Of a DNA stretch of 30,000 nt, positions 1 through 12,600 are shown piece after piece (position 1 is the first letter of the stretch; each line of letters opens with the position of its first letter). The DNA comes from Neocallimastix lanati (nom. inval.) (lineage: Eukaryota; Neocallimastigomycota; Neocallimastigomycetes; Neocallimastigales; Neocallimastigaceae), in the NCBI GenBank assembly GCA_016946835.1, contig JACVTC010000031.1:1110001-1140000 (forward strand), given 5' to 3'. Both the position numbers and the translations under genes were made by a program. Below the pieces are notes generated by a model, which saw only the letters and a program-made list of their open reading frames with translations, was not told the DNA's origin and ran no database searches.

Positions 1-7
1 AAATTAA

Positions 8-426
8 ATGAATTACTTTTCCTTTTTAAAAAAAAAAAATAAAGAAATTCAATTTGAACAATATCCAACTTCAGCACATATAGGTAATATTTTAGGATAT
101 CACCATAAATATCAATATATATAATATATATGTATATATGTATATATAAGAAATATAAATTTATATTAAATGTAATTATTTATTCAGTAACATTATATGA
201 TAATAGACTAGATGGAAATTGAAAAATAAAAACTATATATTATTATTATTATTTTTAATAATTATTTATTATTTATTTTATTAATATATTATTATTATTA
301 TTATTTTATAAAAATATATGAATTTTAATAAATTAAAAATAAAGCTTCAAGAATGCTTTACACTGCTCAAAGTATGTATGACGATATTGAAGATAAAATT
401 GTTGCTGACTTAGGTTGCGGCTGGTA

Positions 427-463
<37 letters not shown>

Positions 464-785
464 TATATATATGTTTATAATTTATATAATGTAAATTAGA
501 ATTTTTACTAATAATTCTTCCTCTCTTGTATATAATATTATTTTAAATTTATATAAATATTCATTTATATATAGTGGTGTTTTAAGTATTGGAGGTACAT
601 ATTATACAACTATTAAAAATCAATTGTAATGCAATTTAATGAAATTTCATTCATTAGAAATCTTGAAATTAATAATTGAAATTTCAATATATATTTATTA
701 TACATATAATATTCAGCTAATCAATTAGGTTCTCTATATAACTTCGCTTTTGATATTGATGACGATGCTTTAGAAATTGTAATAA

Positions 786-824
<39 letters not shown>

Positions 825-1173
825 TATTCAAATTGAAATAATTTAAAAAATAAAAAAATTTTTTTTTTCTTTATAAAATGAATATATATATCAATAAATT
901 TTTTCCTTTTTATTTTTATTTTTATTTAAATTCTTTCATTAAATATATATATATTTTTATTATTTTATATATTAACAAAAGTGCCGCGAGAATATGGAAG
1001 GATTTGAAATTGAAAATATGGATTTAATTAAAGTCGATGTTGAAACTTTAACTTTAAGAGATAAAGTTGATACTGTTTTTATGGTAAATTGTTTATATAT
1101 TATTATTACATTATTATTATTTTATTATTATATACAATTATTTATTAATATTTATTAATATTTATTTATATTC

Positions 1174-1263
<90 letters not shown>

Positions 1264-2083
1264 TACTATTATTATTATTATTGTTGTTTATTTATTTATT
1301 TATTTATTTATTATTTATCTCTCTATTTTATTTTATTTTATTTTTATTTTTATTTTAATTTTTCTTTAATTATATATATATAAGAATCCACCATTTGGAA
1401 CAAAAACTCATAAAGGTATAGATATGGTATTTTTAAAGAAAGCTATTGATGTAAGTGATATATATATATTCATATATACTATAAATTTGAATTATTATAA
1501 TTACAAATAAGATATTTTATTTATAAATAAATATCAATTGTTTTTATTTTATTTTATTTTATTATGTTTTTTACTTTATTATATTTTATTTAATTATAAT
1601 CTATTTTATTATATTTTATATATATATATAATAACAAAGATTTCAACTAGAGCTGTTTATAGTCTTCACAAAACTTCGACAAGAGAAGTAAATAGAAAAT
1701 TTATAAGAAAATAAATAATTTTGATTAATTCTTATATATATATATATAGTTTATATAAATATAAGTAATAATTATTAATTATATAAATGTATTAAAAAAA
1801 AAATAGCATATATTTAAGAAAGCAAAAGAATGGGGTGTATCATGTGAAGTTGTTGCTGAGTTAAGAGTATGAATATATATATATTTCTGTTTTTTGTTTT
1901 TTAAATATATATTTATATATATTTATTTAAATTGTTTAATAATTTATTAATTATAATTGTTATAAAATATATATTAATTGGTCTCCTTTTTTTTTTTTTT
2001 TTTTTAGTATGACATTCCAGCTATGTATAAATTTCATAAAAAGAAGTCTGTTGATATTCAAGGTATATATAATAATTATTATA

Positions 2084-2133
<50 letters not shown>

Positions 2134-2251
2134 AATCACTATATATATATCTTATAATTATATTTACTAATATTATTTATTTGATTGCACTTTATCCATA
2201 ATCATTAAACTAGTTGACTTTTTAAGATTTGCTCATCCAGATCAAGAATAA
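8..2251 (+). CDS. METTL5: METTL5-like 18S rRNA N6-adenine methyltransferase, ten exons
   Basis: Exons: 8-83, 345-423, 575-594, 717-778, 982-1083, 1385-1450, 1640-1687, 1807-1866, 2008-2062, 2214-2251. They sum to 606 nt, or 201 residues; human METTL5 has about 209. In the family this enzyme works with TRMT112 and puts m6A on one 18S rRNA adenosine. Visible motifs: EQYPTSAHIA (near residue 18), the SAM-binding loop DLGCGCGVLSIG (47-58), the acidic FDID (70-73), the catalytic NPPFGTK (114-120), then AVYSLHK and a FHKKKSVDI tail. All nine introns are GT..AG and every junction keeps the frame. The first ATG in frame with EQYP is at 8, just after an in-frame stop at 5-7. However, frame 1 from base 1 reads KLNELL, which resembles the usual METTL5 start (KLKELE). 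The true start may therefore lie left of the window, with a one-base slip in the A12 run at 28-39. Family identity is near certain; the N-terminus is not. Confidence 0.93.
1172..1282. repeat. (ATT)n microsatellite in METTL5 intron 5
   Basis: A nearly pure ATT/TTA trinucleotide run of about 110 bases, with a few C and G interruptions near its right end (TTAC, TTG). It fills much of the 301-nt intron between the FM and NPPF exons. It is non-coding in this model and likely to vary in length between isolates. Confidence 0.9.
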
Positions 2252-2439
2252 ATCTTTTAATATATATATATATATATAATAAAAATTACTATAATCATTA
2301 TGATTGTTTAATTTTTAAAAGTTTATTAAATAGAAATACATACATAAACATATATATATATATCAACTATTTAATAAAAATACCATTTTTTCTTCTTTCT
2401 TTATTACATTTATTCTATATAAATATGTAATTTATTAAA

Positions 2440-2474
<35 letters not shown>

Positions 2475-2976
2475 TAAAAATAAAAATTAATAAAATACCA
2501 TAAAAAAATTAAATAATTAAAGATGAGTAGAAAATAATATGTAATATATGAATAATAATAATTTTTAATTATAATAATTTTTTTTATATTTTATAAACAT
2601 AAAGAATAATATAAAGTTGTATTTAATTCATTATAATATAAATATATTACATAAATGAAAAATCAAAATTATATGAAATAATAAAGATTTAAAAAAAAAA
2701 AAAAAAATTTAACATCAAAACTATATTTTATATATAATTTTGATTTTAATATAAGCTATGAATTTTTATATATATCTTATATAAAATTAAAAGCCATAGT
2801 AATTATTAAAATATCAAACTTTTTTTTAATTCCATTTGAAATGCCTTTTATATATAAATATATATTTATATATAAAATTTTAATTTTTAAATTTTATAGA
2901 TTTTAAATATTATTTTAATATTATTTAAGAGATAAAAGTTTAATTATTTTATATTATATATTTTTTCTGAAATAAA

Positions 2977-3027
<51 letters not shown>
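2252..3027. other. intergenic spacer METTL5 to hypothetical gene
   Basis: About 780 bases between two plus-strand genes. It holds (ATA)n near 2440-2470, several short A tracts, TA-rich stretches with self-complementary TATATAAATATA sequence near 2850-2880, and a 45-nt A tract at 2983-3027. No coding exon, tRNA or conserved promoter motif was seen. It must hold the METTL5 3' end and the promoter of the next gene. Confidence 0.75.
2983..3027 (+). promoter_or_regulatory. 45-nt poly(A) leader abutting a start codon
   Basis: An unbroken run of 45 A ends exactly at the ATG at 3028. Read in frame it would encode lysines, but the next upstream in-frame codons lead to a TGA at 2968-2970 with no ATG between, so 3028 is the first usable start. 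If transcription begins upstream of the run, the mRNA has a long A-rich 5' leader. That leader is inferred. Confidence 0.55.
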
Positions 3028-3030
<3 letters not shown>

Positions 3031-4127
3031 AGAAAAAGTCTTCGTTCAACCGATAGTGAAGATACAATTATAGAAAAAGATATATTATTCGATAACATTA
3101 ATAAAACTATTTATAATGATAATCAAAAATCTCAAAAAAAGGGAAAACCATATACATCTCAACAACAAAGTCTTATAGAAAATTTTTTAGAAGAAAATCA
3201 TTGTAATTATAATTCTTGAAAATAATTCAAGATTAAAAAAATATATAATATATATTACTCATTACTCATAAATATATATTATTATATTATATTTAAAATT
3301 ATATATATTTTATAAAATTTATATATAATATTTCATAACATATTTTATATATATTTATTTTAAATTTCATTTGAAGATATATCCGTATTTCCTATACTTC
3401 AAGCTTTTAATTCTGTAAATACATATCCAAATAAGTTAGTTATTATAAATAACTTTATTTATTGTATTAATTCTATTGAAATATTTCATCAAAATGCATT
3501 TATTCTATATATATATTTATTTATGTGTTTCATTCTAAATTTAAATAAAAAAAAATAAAAAAATCATTTAATAATTTCATTAAATAATTTAATATTATAT
3601 ATATATATATATTTTTACATTTTTACATGATATAATTTTATTTAATAATTGATATATACAAATTAATTCTTTAAAAAGAGAAATAATAGAATTATTATTA
3701 AATACTTGTCTTAATAACAATGATAAAAGTGTAGTTAATGAAGCATGTGGTATAATTGAAAATATAGCATGTATTCCAGGAATATATGATTATGAAAAGC
3801 TTAATAAGCCTAATAAAAATAAGGAATTACCTTTCGAATTTATTGCTAATGAAGACGAATTATTTTACTTTAATAATATAATATATATAATGATGAACTC
3901 ACTGGGAAATGTAAATATATATAAATAGAAATATATTTGATTTGAAACGAAAGAAAAAAAATTCTTTTTTTTTTTTTTCTTTTAATATTAATATAGTAGG
4001 ATTAATATTAACATTTTAAATAACATTTTAATACCAATAAGATTGAAGGTTATGAAAAATTGAATAAAGATGATGAACATAATGAAGTCTTAGACGAAGT
4101 AATTAAAAAAATATTTTATATGTACAT

Positions 4128-4164
<37 letters not shown>

Positions 4165-4542
4165 ACATTTACTATATGTATATATATAATTAGTATTGTA
4201 TGTTATAAAATATAATATTAATTTATATTATCTATTAATTTAATTCAATAGATTAATAAAGAATTATTCAATATAGTACGATATAAAGAAACAAGAATAA
4301 TTAAAAAAGTAAGTAGAGTATTTAATAAACAATAAACCAAAAAATAATAATATTTAATATTAATTAAAATATTAAATTATTAATTTTATAATTTAATTTC
4401 TCTTTTTTTTTTTTTTTTTTCTTTCAATAAAAATTTTATATAGCCAGTAAATATTTATTTATTTTTTCATACCATAATTACCATACTAAAAAATGATATA
4501 CTTCAGAATCAAAGTAAGATATATATATATATATAAAAAAAA

Positions 4543-4576
<34 letters not shown>

Positions 4577-4813
4577 TGATATAACTAATAAATAAAATTA
4601 TTATTTATCATTATATAAAGATTTAATGAAAAAAACGTTGTTATTTCGTATAATCAAAAGTATCAATTTAAAAAAATTACTGATTAATATCTGTGAATTG
4701 TATGATTATACAACTTTTCATGACTTTGATGAGATATCATTTATACAATATGATATTCAATTATTTATATATATGGTAACTAAAAAAAAAATGAATATTT
4801 TGTTCACAATAAT

Positions 4814-4858
<45 letters not shown>

Positions 4859-4912
4859 TTGAAAATATGTTATCATCGTATTTTAATATTATTAAAAACT
4901 AAAACAAAGCAA

Positions 4913-4967
<55 letters not shown>

Positions 4968-5252
4968 AATTAAATTATAAATATAATTGTATACTTATAA
5001 ATATTTAATTCGTTATAAAATAGGTATCATTATATAGTTATACCAAACCAAAATCATCTAGAAATGAAAAAAAATATTTAATAAGCAGAGAAGAAATAAT
5101 TAATACCATATTAGCAAATATAACAGAAAGAATGCTAATTACATTTATTGAAGTAAAAAAATATAATAATAAACTTAAAATATATTAATTAATTATATTA
5201 TTTTTAAATTAAAGCACAAATGTATTAATAGCCATTATTACTTTTATTCTAT

Positions 5253-5286
<34 letters not shown>

Positions 5287-5701
5287 ATAAAAGACAATTA
5301 TAGATAATAAAGTAAAACAAGGTATCATAGAAAGAATACTTCAGAATAAATGTAATTATGAAGGAAGAAGAAGTGTACCATTACATATTGAATTAAATGA
5401 AGATAAAATATTAGCTTATTGTTTAAATTTTATACCAATAGATCAATCCTCTAAAGGATATTTGATCATTCTTCGTGTTCTTTTTTTATTAATACAGAGT
5501 TATTTAGTTGATCATAAATTAACTAAAAAACATAGATCCGAATGGATTAATGTACTAAAAGATGTTGAAGATATAGCAACAAGTTTTTCTGAAAGAAAGA
5601 GTGTAGAACCAGAAGAAATAAAATATGAAAAAGATTTATTTAATTATTATGATCTTTTCAAAATTATTATAATGAATTATTATGACAATACATATGAGTA
5701 G
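3028..5701 (+). CDS. hypothetical helical protein, nine exons, unrecognised
   Basis: Exons: 3028-3202, 3377-3434, 3679-3910, 4042-4098, 4252-4308, 4444-4513, 4621-4775, 5024-5152, 5294-5701. They sum to 1341 nt, or 446 residues, with every junction GT..AG and in frame. The first 50 residues are polar and charged. The rest is Leu/Ile/Asn/Lys-rich and looks all-alpha. ISVFPILQAFN followed by EACGIIENIACIPGI resembles one ARM/HEAT-type helical repeat and is faintly like SAAL1; that is only an impression. There is no signal peptide and no catalytic motif; the hydrophobic stretches (for example YLIILRVLFLLIQSYL near the C-terminus) fit buried helices better than membrane spans. Exon 1 alone would read through to a TGA at 3217-3219, but the GTAATT donor at 3203 joins it in frame to the next exon. 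I do not know its function. The gene is likely real because eight introns keep the frame across degenerate AT sequence. Confidence 0.72.
4131..4163. repeat. poly(T) tract, 33 nt
   Basis: An unbroken T run inside intron 4 of the hypothetical gene. It lies about 90 nt upstream of the acceptor at 4251, so it is longer and farther away than an ordinary polypyrimidine tract. Confidence 0.9.
4818..4854. repeat. poly(A) tract, 37 nt
   Basis: An A run in intron 7 of the hypothetical gene. Reading through the exon 7 donor (4776) would translate this run as polylysine before a stop, which supports splicing at 4776 rather than an unspliced reading. A (TA)n run follows at about 4931-4962. Confidence 0.88.
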
Positions 5702-6468
5702 AATAAAAACAAAATCAAAAAAATAAATAAAGAAATAAAAAAATAAAGAAATAAAGAAATAAAAAAAAAAAAAAAATAAAATAAAATAATTAAGTATTAT
5801 GTTTTAACAGTAATATAAAATATAAATATATTTAAATTTTATTAAATATATATATATATTTAGTTATATATATATATATAAACAAATATTTCTATATTAT
5901 TAAAAAAAAAAAAAAAAAAAAAAAATAGACTATTAATCTCATATTACAAAAATTTTAATTATAAGGCTTTAGAAAGATACCTTTTGTGAAAGGTATCTTT
6001 CTTATCCATAATTATATAAAATATAATTATGGATAGAATTAATTCTTTGTTCAAAAATAAAAAAAATTTTTATTTCAATATTTTTTAATATCAAAAAATG
6101 TATTATTCAAATAATGATTTTGTAACAGCAACCAATCATTGTTAAAAATTTTAACTCTATCAAACTTTTTATTAATAAAATAAAGTGTAAAATACAAATA
6201 TTATAACATAATAAAAAAAAAATTTTTTTTTATCAAATTTTTTTTTTTCTTATTTTATTTTTTTTAATATTAATTTTTCATTAAATTATTGTATTACTTT
6301 TTAATTATTTTTATTATTATTACTATTATCATTATTATTATTAAAAAGTATATAAATTTATTTAAATAAATTATTTCGTTTTTAACATTTTTATTATATG
6401 AAAATAATTAGATTTTAAATTCATTATATTATATTGCTTTAAATTTTTTAATAAAATTCTATTTATAA

Positions 6469-6508
<40 letters not shown>

Positions 6509-6686
6509 TTATATACATAAATATGATTTATTAGAATACAATAAACTAAAATAAAAAAAGAAAAAAAAGAAAAGAAAATTTTTGGTATATTAAAAACAAA
6601 ATTAAAGCAATAAAAAAAAAAGGTGTAATAATAATAAGTAAATTATTTTTTTAATTTAATAAAAATATATATAAAAAAAAAAAAAA
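5702..6686. other. intergenic spacer before NUP188
   Basis: Nearly 1 kb with no coding exon seen. Its left part holds A tracts; the middle holds two perfect hairpins (5972-6035). The right part holds a T run of about 30 at 6472-6502 and short A runs up to the NUP188 ATG. It should contain the NUP188 promoter, but I recognise no specific element. Confidence 0.75.
5972..6035. repeat. two adjacent perfect hairpins
   Basis: Hairpin 1: 5972-5984 pairs with 5989-6001, 13 bp without mismatch, loop TGTG. Hairpin 2: 6003-6017 pairs with 6021-6035, 15 bp without mismatch, loop AAA. One base separates them. The stems include GATACC and ATCC, which are G+C-rich for this spacer, so they are not simple A/T-run symmetry. 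The position about 270 nt past one stop codon and 650 nt before the next start fits an RNA processing signal, a small structured RNA or a palindromic mobile fragment. Function is unknown. Confidence 0.8.
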
Positions 6687-9600
6687 ATGTTAAAATCAGA
6701 TTCTAAAATAAGGTATATTCTCAATAAAATTAAATATAATAAAATAAAATAAATATATATGTTTTAATTTATTAATGAGTATACATCAAATAAATGGAAA
6801 ATAATTATTAAAGGTTTATCAAAAAATAAATAACACAATAATAATAAAATATATTTAAATAAAAATTTGATGGTCAATTAATTTCGTTAACATTTTTTAA
6901 TGGTTCATCAACCTCTTAATAAATATATTATACTAATTTTATATATTATTTATTATTATTTATTAATATTTATATTTATATTTATATTTACATTTATATA
7001 AATTCTGATAAATATATTAATCATCAACGATAACATATATTTAAAATGACTTGAATTTTATTTATTAATATGTAGAACAAATCAAAATATTTTTGAATTG
7101 TTTGAATCCCTTAATCATACCCAAAAGCAAATTGAACCTATAATTTTAGGAATTTTAGGTGACTTAAAGATCGTTTTAGACTCTTTTAAAGGTAAATCGA
7201 AAGATAGTAAAACAAAATTAGAAACAACATTAAAAACTGCTAAAAATAAAAATGTTCAGACAGCTATTTTAAAGGCAAGTGAGATATTACAATTAGATGA
7301 ATTAAAATGTTATGAATATTATCAAGCGTTGGGTTACACCCAAAATTCAGAAATTTCAATAGATATAGTTGTTGATGATATTATTGAACATTACTTCCAA
7401 GAAAGAACTAGTTTATTAAATTTAATTATTGCTTTATTTCAAAGTTTAGAAGACGAATCAGAATCAAATATTCATAAAGAATTAGCAAAAAAAGTAATAG
7501 ATCAATTATTAAAAGATGAAAATTTCATAAATACTATTTTAACTCAATATCAAAAAACAGCTTTAAGTTCAATTCCAGAATCTTTTGCATCTGATTGGAA
7601 TAAATCAACTTTATGGGTTAAGCAAAACTTAATTGAGCAAAAATGTTTATTAAAAATTTTATTTTTAATCTATTATTCAAGAGTTATGTGTAATCCAAAA
7701 CAAGTTATAAAAATTACTAATATTTTAATAGAAACAAAATTTGGTTTAAAGCAAAATAATCAAGCAAAATTTGATAAGGAATCATTAGAATTATCAAACT
7801 ATGTGAGTCATTTAGCTATTATTCTTTTCATTGAAATTTTAAATTTAGAATCAGTAATGGATGATATTATTTTACCTTCACCACCAGTTGAAACTCATTT
7901 ATTCTCATCACCAAAACATATTATTGAACTTCATAATATCATACAAGACATCAATTATCAAAGTAATGTTGGTCCAATATTCATTGCATGGGCAGCTTTT
8001 CTCTCAAGAATATCTCAATATTTAGATGAACAGCAATCAAATTTAGATGGTGAATATGAAGAATTAGCAGAATTTTTAAGACCAAGAGATGGACCAGAAG
8101 TTGCAGTTATTCAAGCAATTCGTGCACGTCAATGTGATGTATTCCAGTATTTATTACAATCCTTAAAGGGACCATGTTATGCTGAAAACGAAGATATATC
8201 AATTGGATATAAAAGTGTTTTAAAAGGATTTTTCACCATTATTATGGTTGGTTTTGAAATTCAAAATATAACCGATTTCGATACTTTTGTAGAATGTATC
8301 ATTGAACTTTATGACAAGCAAGTAGAGTTATGTAATCAATTCTGGACAGAAGACTTTTATCATGAAGAAAGAAGATCATTTTTAGATATATCAAGAGCTA
8401 GATTCCCTGCTCAATTTAATTTATTTATACGTTTGTTAAGTTCATTAGCTTCAGGACCAAAAGCAGCCATGGCTGTGTTCCAATATTTATGTGAGGTCAC
8501 AACCTTCACTAATGTTATTGATAATACAAGATTAGAAAATTATGTAATAAATGGACAAACTTATGTTACGAAAAAAGATCAAGTTATCATACCAGACAAT
8601 AATGACAATTGGAAATTTGTAATACCAGAAGAAACTATGGGCAGATTAGTTTCATCTTCTGCACCATATATTATTCAATGGCAATATAATTATTCTGTAT
8701 GGCATTTCTTTTTCTGCATTATAGAAAACTTCCTTCAAATACCAATTTTATATGATAACGAAAAGAATTTAGAACAGTCTAAAATTGTTACTGTTACATT
8801 AATTCTTCAACTCCTAAAAGTTATTTTAACGGAATGTAAGGAAGCAGGATCAGAACTTATATATCATTTCTCTGAATTTACAAGAATTAAATCACTTCTT
8901 AAAACTGAAATTATTGGGCAAATTATTAGAGTATTAAATCGTTCTGTTACTCTAGATAATCCACCAGAAGATCTAATTACTTCTTGTATATACTGCTTAA
9001 AGGCATTTTTACCAAATCATTCCCATGAAATTTGGACCTTTTTACACCAATCAACAATTATACCTCGTTCGAGTTTCCATGCAATTAATGGAATCAACAA
9101 AATAAAAAGTCAATCAACTAATGGAGGACTTCAACGTCTGCTTCAATCTAAAGAAATGACAAATGGTAAGTATCCAATTACATTAGCCTTTTTAGATCTA
9201 GTCAATACAGCAATTAGTGAAATTCAACAACAAACTCAAGATATGGATTCTGAGTTATATGATATTAAATTGGAAGTTTTATACAGGAGTATTTCTTATT
9301 TACAAAGTGATATTTTCCCATGTTATGATACATGGAGATATGTAAATAATATGGAAAAATTCAAAATTGGGTTACAAATTCTTCATATATTCAATTCAGT
9401 ATTAGAAAAGTCACCATTCTTTGCAAAAAAAGCAGAATCTACAGATGATAAAACTAATAAACAAAACTTTTTAACTAAAATAAATGGTAGTCAAAAGAAT
9501 AATAAAACTTCAAGAGCTGTTACCTTCAAAATGCTTCAAAATTCCATTATTAACACATTCTTAAATGGTACTCTTTATCATTTAACGCCTCTTTTAAATG

Positions 9601-12600
9601 TAATTGGAACTGGCCAAGAAACTATTAAGGCATTCTATTTAAAGAATCAAATTAAGGAAGCCCAAGAGTTGGAAAAATTAATTATATCTAGCTTCAAATT
9701 CGTAAAATATCTTATCCAATATAGAAGACACTGCTATCCATCTGCCATATCTTTATTAGAGCAGGCTCTTTTGGATAAAATTGTTTATAAGAATGATGCT
9801 GAATTGGTTACTATTATTGCATCTTATGCTAATTATGAATGTAATGTTCATCTCTGTACTAATGCTATTGATACTTTAAATGAATTATGTATTGCCACAA
9901 ATCAATGGGGTAAAAGTAGACCATCTTTTGTTGGCTATTTCACTAGTTCTTTATGTAAACAGTATATTGATATTATGCTTGATGATAATCAATCGGATGA
10001 TTTACACATTTCCTTATGGACATTAATGATATCCATTATTCAAGTTCAACATGGATTAGCTAAAATTTTATTAACTGGTAATATTGATAAGTTCAAAATT
10101 GGCAGTAGCACCTTCAAAGAAAATGAAAATGATAAAGAAAAACTTGATAAAAATAATAAAGATGATAAAGATAAACCAAAGACCACTGATAAGGATAGAA
10201 AAATTATCCCACTTAAAAAGAGTGAAATTAATAAGAAGTCAGTGCTTTCAGCTATTATTAAAGCCCTTGATAATAATGAACAATACTATAAAACAAAATT
10301 GGATATCATGGTACTTATCTATAAGCTTTTAGATTTATTATGGCAAAATGCCTTAAATTATTATGCCATATTAGAAAAATTAAGAAAGCAGAATATTTGG
10401 ACAAAATTCAGTAATTTAATATTTAAACCATACAAAGAAAATTCTGAAGAATTCTCCTTATCCATTCAATCCAACGGTCAATTAGAATCTACTTGGAATG
10501 ACACTACAAAGTCTATCTCCAATCACTATATTATAAATTCTTACATTCTTCGTATTTTAGCTATGGAACTACATTTATGTTTAAATCATCAAATTACAAA
10601 GGAAAAGGATCCATTATCAAGTACCTCAAGTAATTTCAGTGATTTATTTAAAAAAATTATTAAGGATCAATCCTATAAAGCATGGCTTGAAAGTCTCTTT
10701 ACCCTATCCTTTGATAAGGGTCAATTAGAAAGAGTCTACGATGAATGGAAATTGGCTTGTCCATCCATTGATTTGGATTCTTTCTCTATTGTTGAAAATC
10801 CAGAAAAGATAAATAATGCAATGGATATTAGTGATGATAATTCAAATACCATTAGTGAAAGTTTAATATTTAATAAGAGAAGTTATGGAGATCGTTTCTT
10901 ATTTGATATTCAATTAATTAATTCAAAATTCTGTTTTGTTAATGTAAACGAAAAAGTAACAGAGCAATCTAATTTGTTATTAAGAATTTGTCTATTAAAT
11001 CATAAGCTCTCTATATTAGATGCTCAGTATAATTTATTAAAATCATGGAAGTGCTTTATTGAATTATCCTCAGCTCATCTTGGTGATGTATTCTGGACTG
11101 TATCAATGAAAAAACCAGCAGTTACTTTATTTGATTTTATACAAATAATAGGCGAAAAAATGAAGAGCTATGGACAGGATAAAGATTATTCTTCTCGATC
11201 AGAACTATGTATTCTTTTATTATTCCTTATAAATAAATGGAAAAGTATGCTTGAAGAAGAAACAACTATTAGCGACATAAAAATTGATGATGTTAAATCT
11301 TTATTATCACTCTTAATTTTATCTCTTCAACAAAATAATGGATTCAGTTCCTATGAATTTGGACAAGTAATAGATCGTACCTTTTATATCTCCTTATTCT
11401 CATTAATTTGCTTTACATTACGTAGTTATAAATTAATAATAGAAAAAAATAATTTAAATATTGATAGTAATTTAAAGAGTTTATGTCATACTTTATTCCC
11501 AATTATTTGTTCTTTCTATGCTCCAATGTTAAGAAGTCTTGCCGAGAACAGTTATCAAGGAAATGCCAATGATATCAGAATTGTTTCTTCACTCGTCACT
11601 GAATTAATTCAAACTGACTATGGATTAAATTCGTCTATCTGGTTACCTATAATACAAAGATATAACATTATTCAGTTACTATTAAACGTATTCTGTACTT
11701 CAATTTCTTCTTCCATCAATGGTGATCCAACCATTATTAAAACAATTTTATATGTAATTCAGGCCTTATCCAATAGTGCTTCTGGTTCCGAAAGACTTGC
11801 CTTAGAAGGTTGTATTACTATTTTCACTAATAATTCATTATCTCCCATCATTCAAAAAGGTAATCTTGAACCATATATTGTTAATGGTAGTGAAAAAATG
11901 AGAAACCCATGGCATGAAATATGGTGTTTAATTAATTCTATTACTATTAGTATGCTTACTAATCTTCGTTATAATCAAAACTTTATACGAGAAGTCATTG
12001 GTTTCATGGGTATATATGAAAATCAAATCATAAAATCATTAGAAATCACCGATAATGACCCTATAACCTATGGCCAATTAGAAGAAATTGTAAAAATAAC
12101 AGAGTTAGGTTACCAATTAGGTCAATGCTGTAATAAATATTCTAATATTAACTTACCACCAATATTATATATATTTATTTCTAATTCCCTTGATCTTTTC
12201 CAAAATTTGATTTACTTACTTCAACATACAAGAGTGTTATCTACACGTGCTGTGCCATTATCCAGTGAAGAAAAGGAAATTAATAATATTAATAGCGCTA
12301 AAAAATCCGTAAAGTTTACTACGGAAGTCAAAGAAAATAAATCAGAATCATCAACTTCTTTAACAACCCTTAAAAAGAATGATAGTAGTAATGATAGTAA
12401 GGAAGATATAAACATTAAACCAATTTTAAAGAAATCAAAGACTAATAAGAGATCCAATATATCTCCATTTGTTGAAACTATTGAGTATTTAATTATTAAA
12501 GCCGTAAGAAACTTATTAGCTTGTTTCCGTGTGTTCTCAAATGCCAACTTTATACTTAAAGAATCTTACACTCAATGGGATGATAATTTAAATATATTAG

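Noticed and set aside
3028-3219. A complete 63-residue gene
   Set aside because: A GTAATT donor at 3203 joins in frame to 3377 and on through seven more exons, so this is a first exon with read-through.
7098-7100. TTG as the NUP188 start
   Set aside because: A nuclear eukaryotic gene would rarely use TTG; an ATG exon at 6687 with a proper intron keeps the frame.
10084-10332. 82-codon frame inside NUP188, another frame
   Set aside because: Lys/Ile-rich shadow of the AAA/GAT-rich linker; NUP188 is clearly the coding frame.
12221-12547. 108-codon open frame antisense to NUP188
   Set aside because: It lies opposite the charged NUP188 linker; the Leu/Ser-rich product is what the reverse complement of Lys/Asp/Ser codons gives. 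No independent gene signal.
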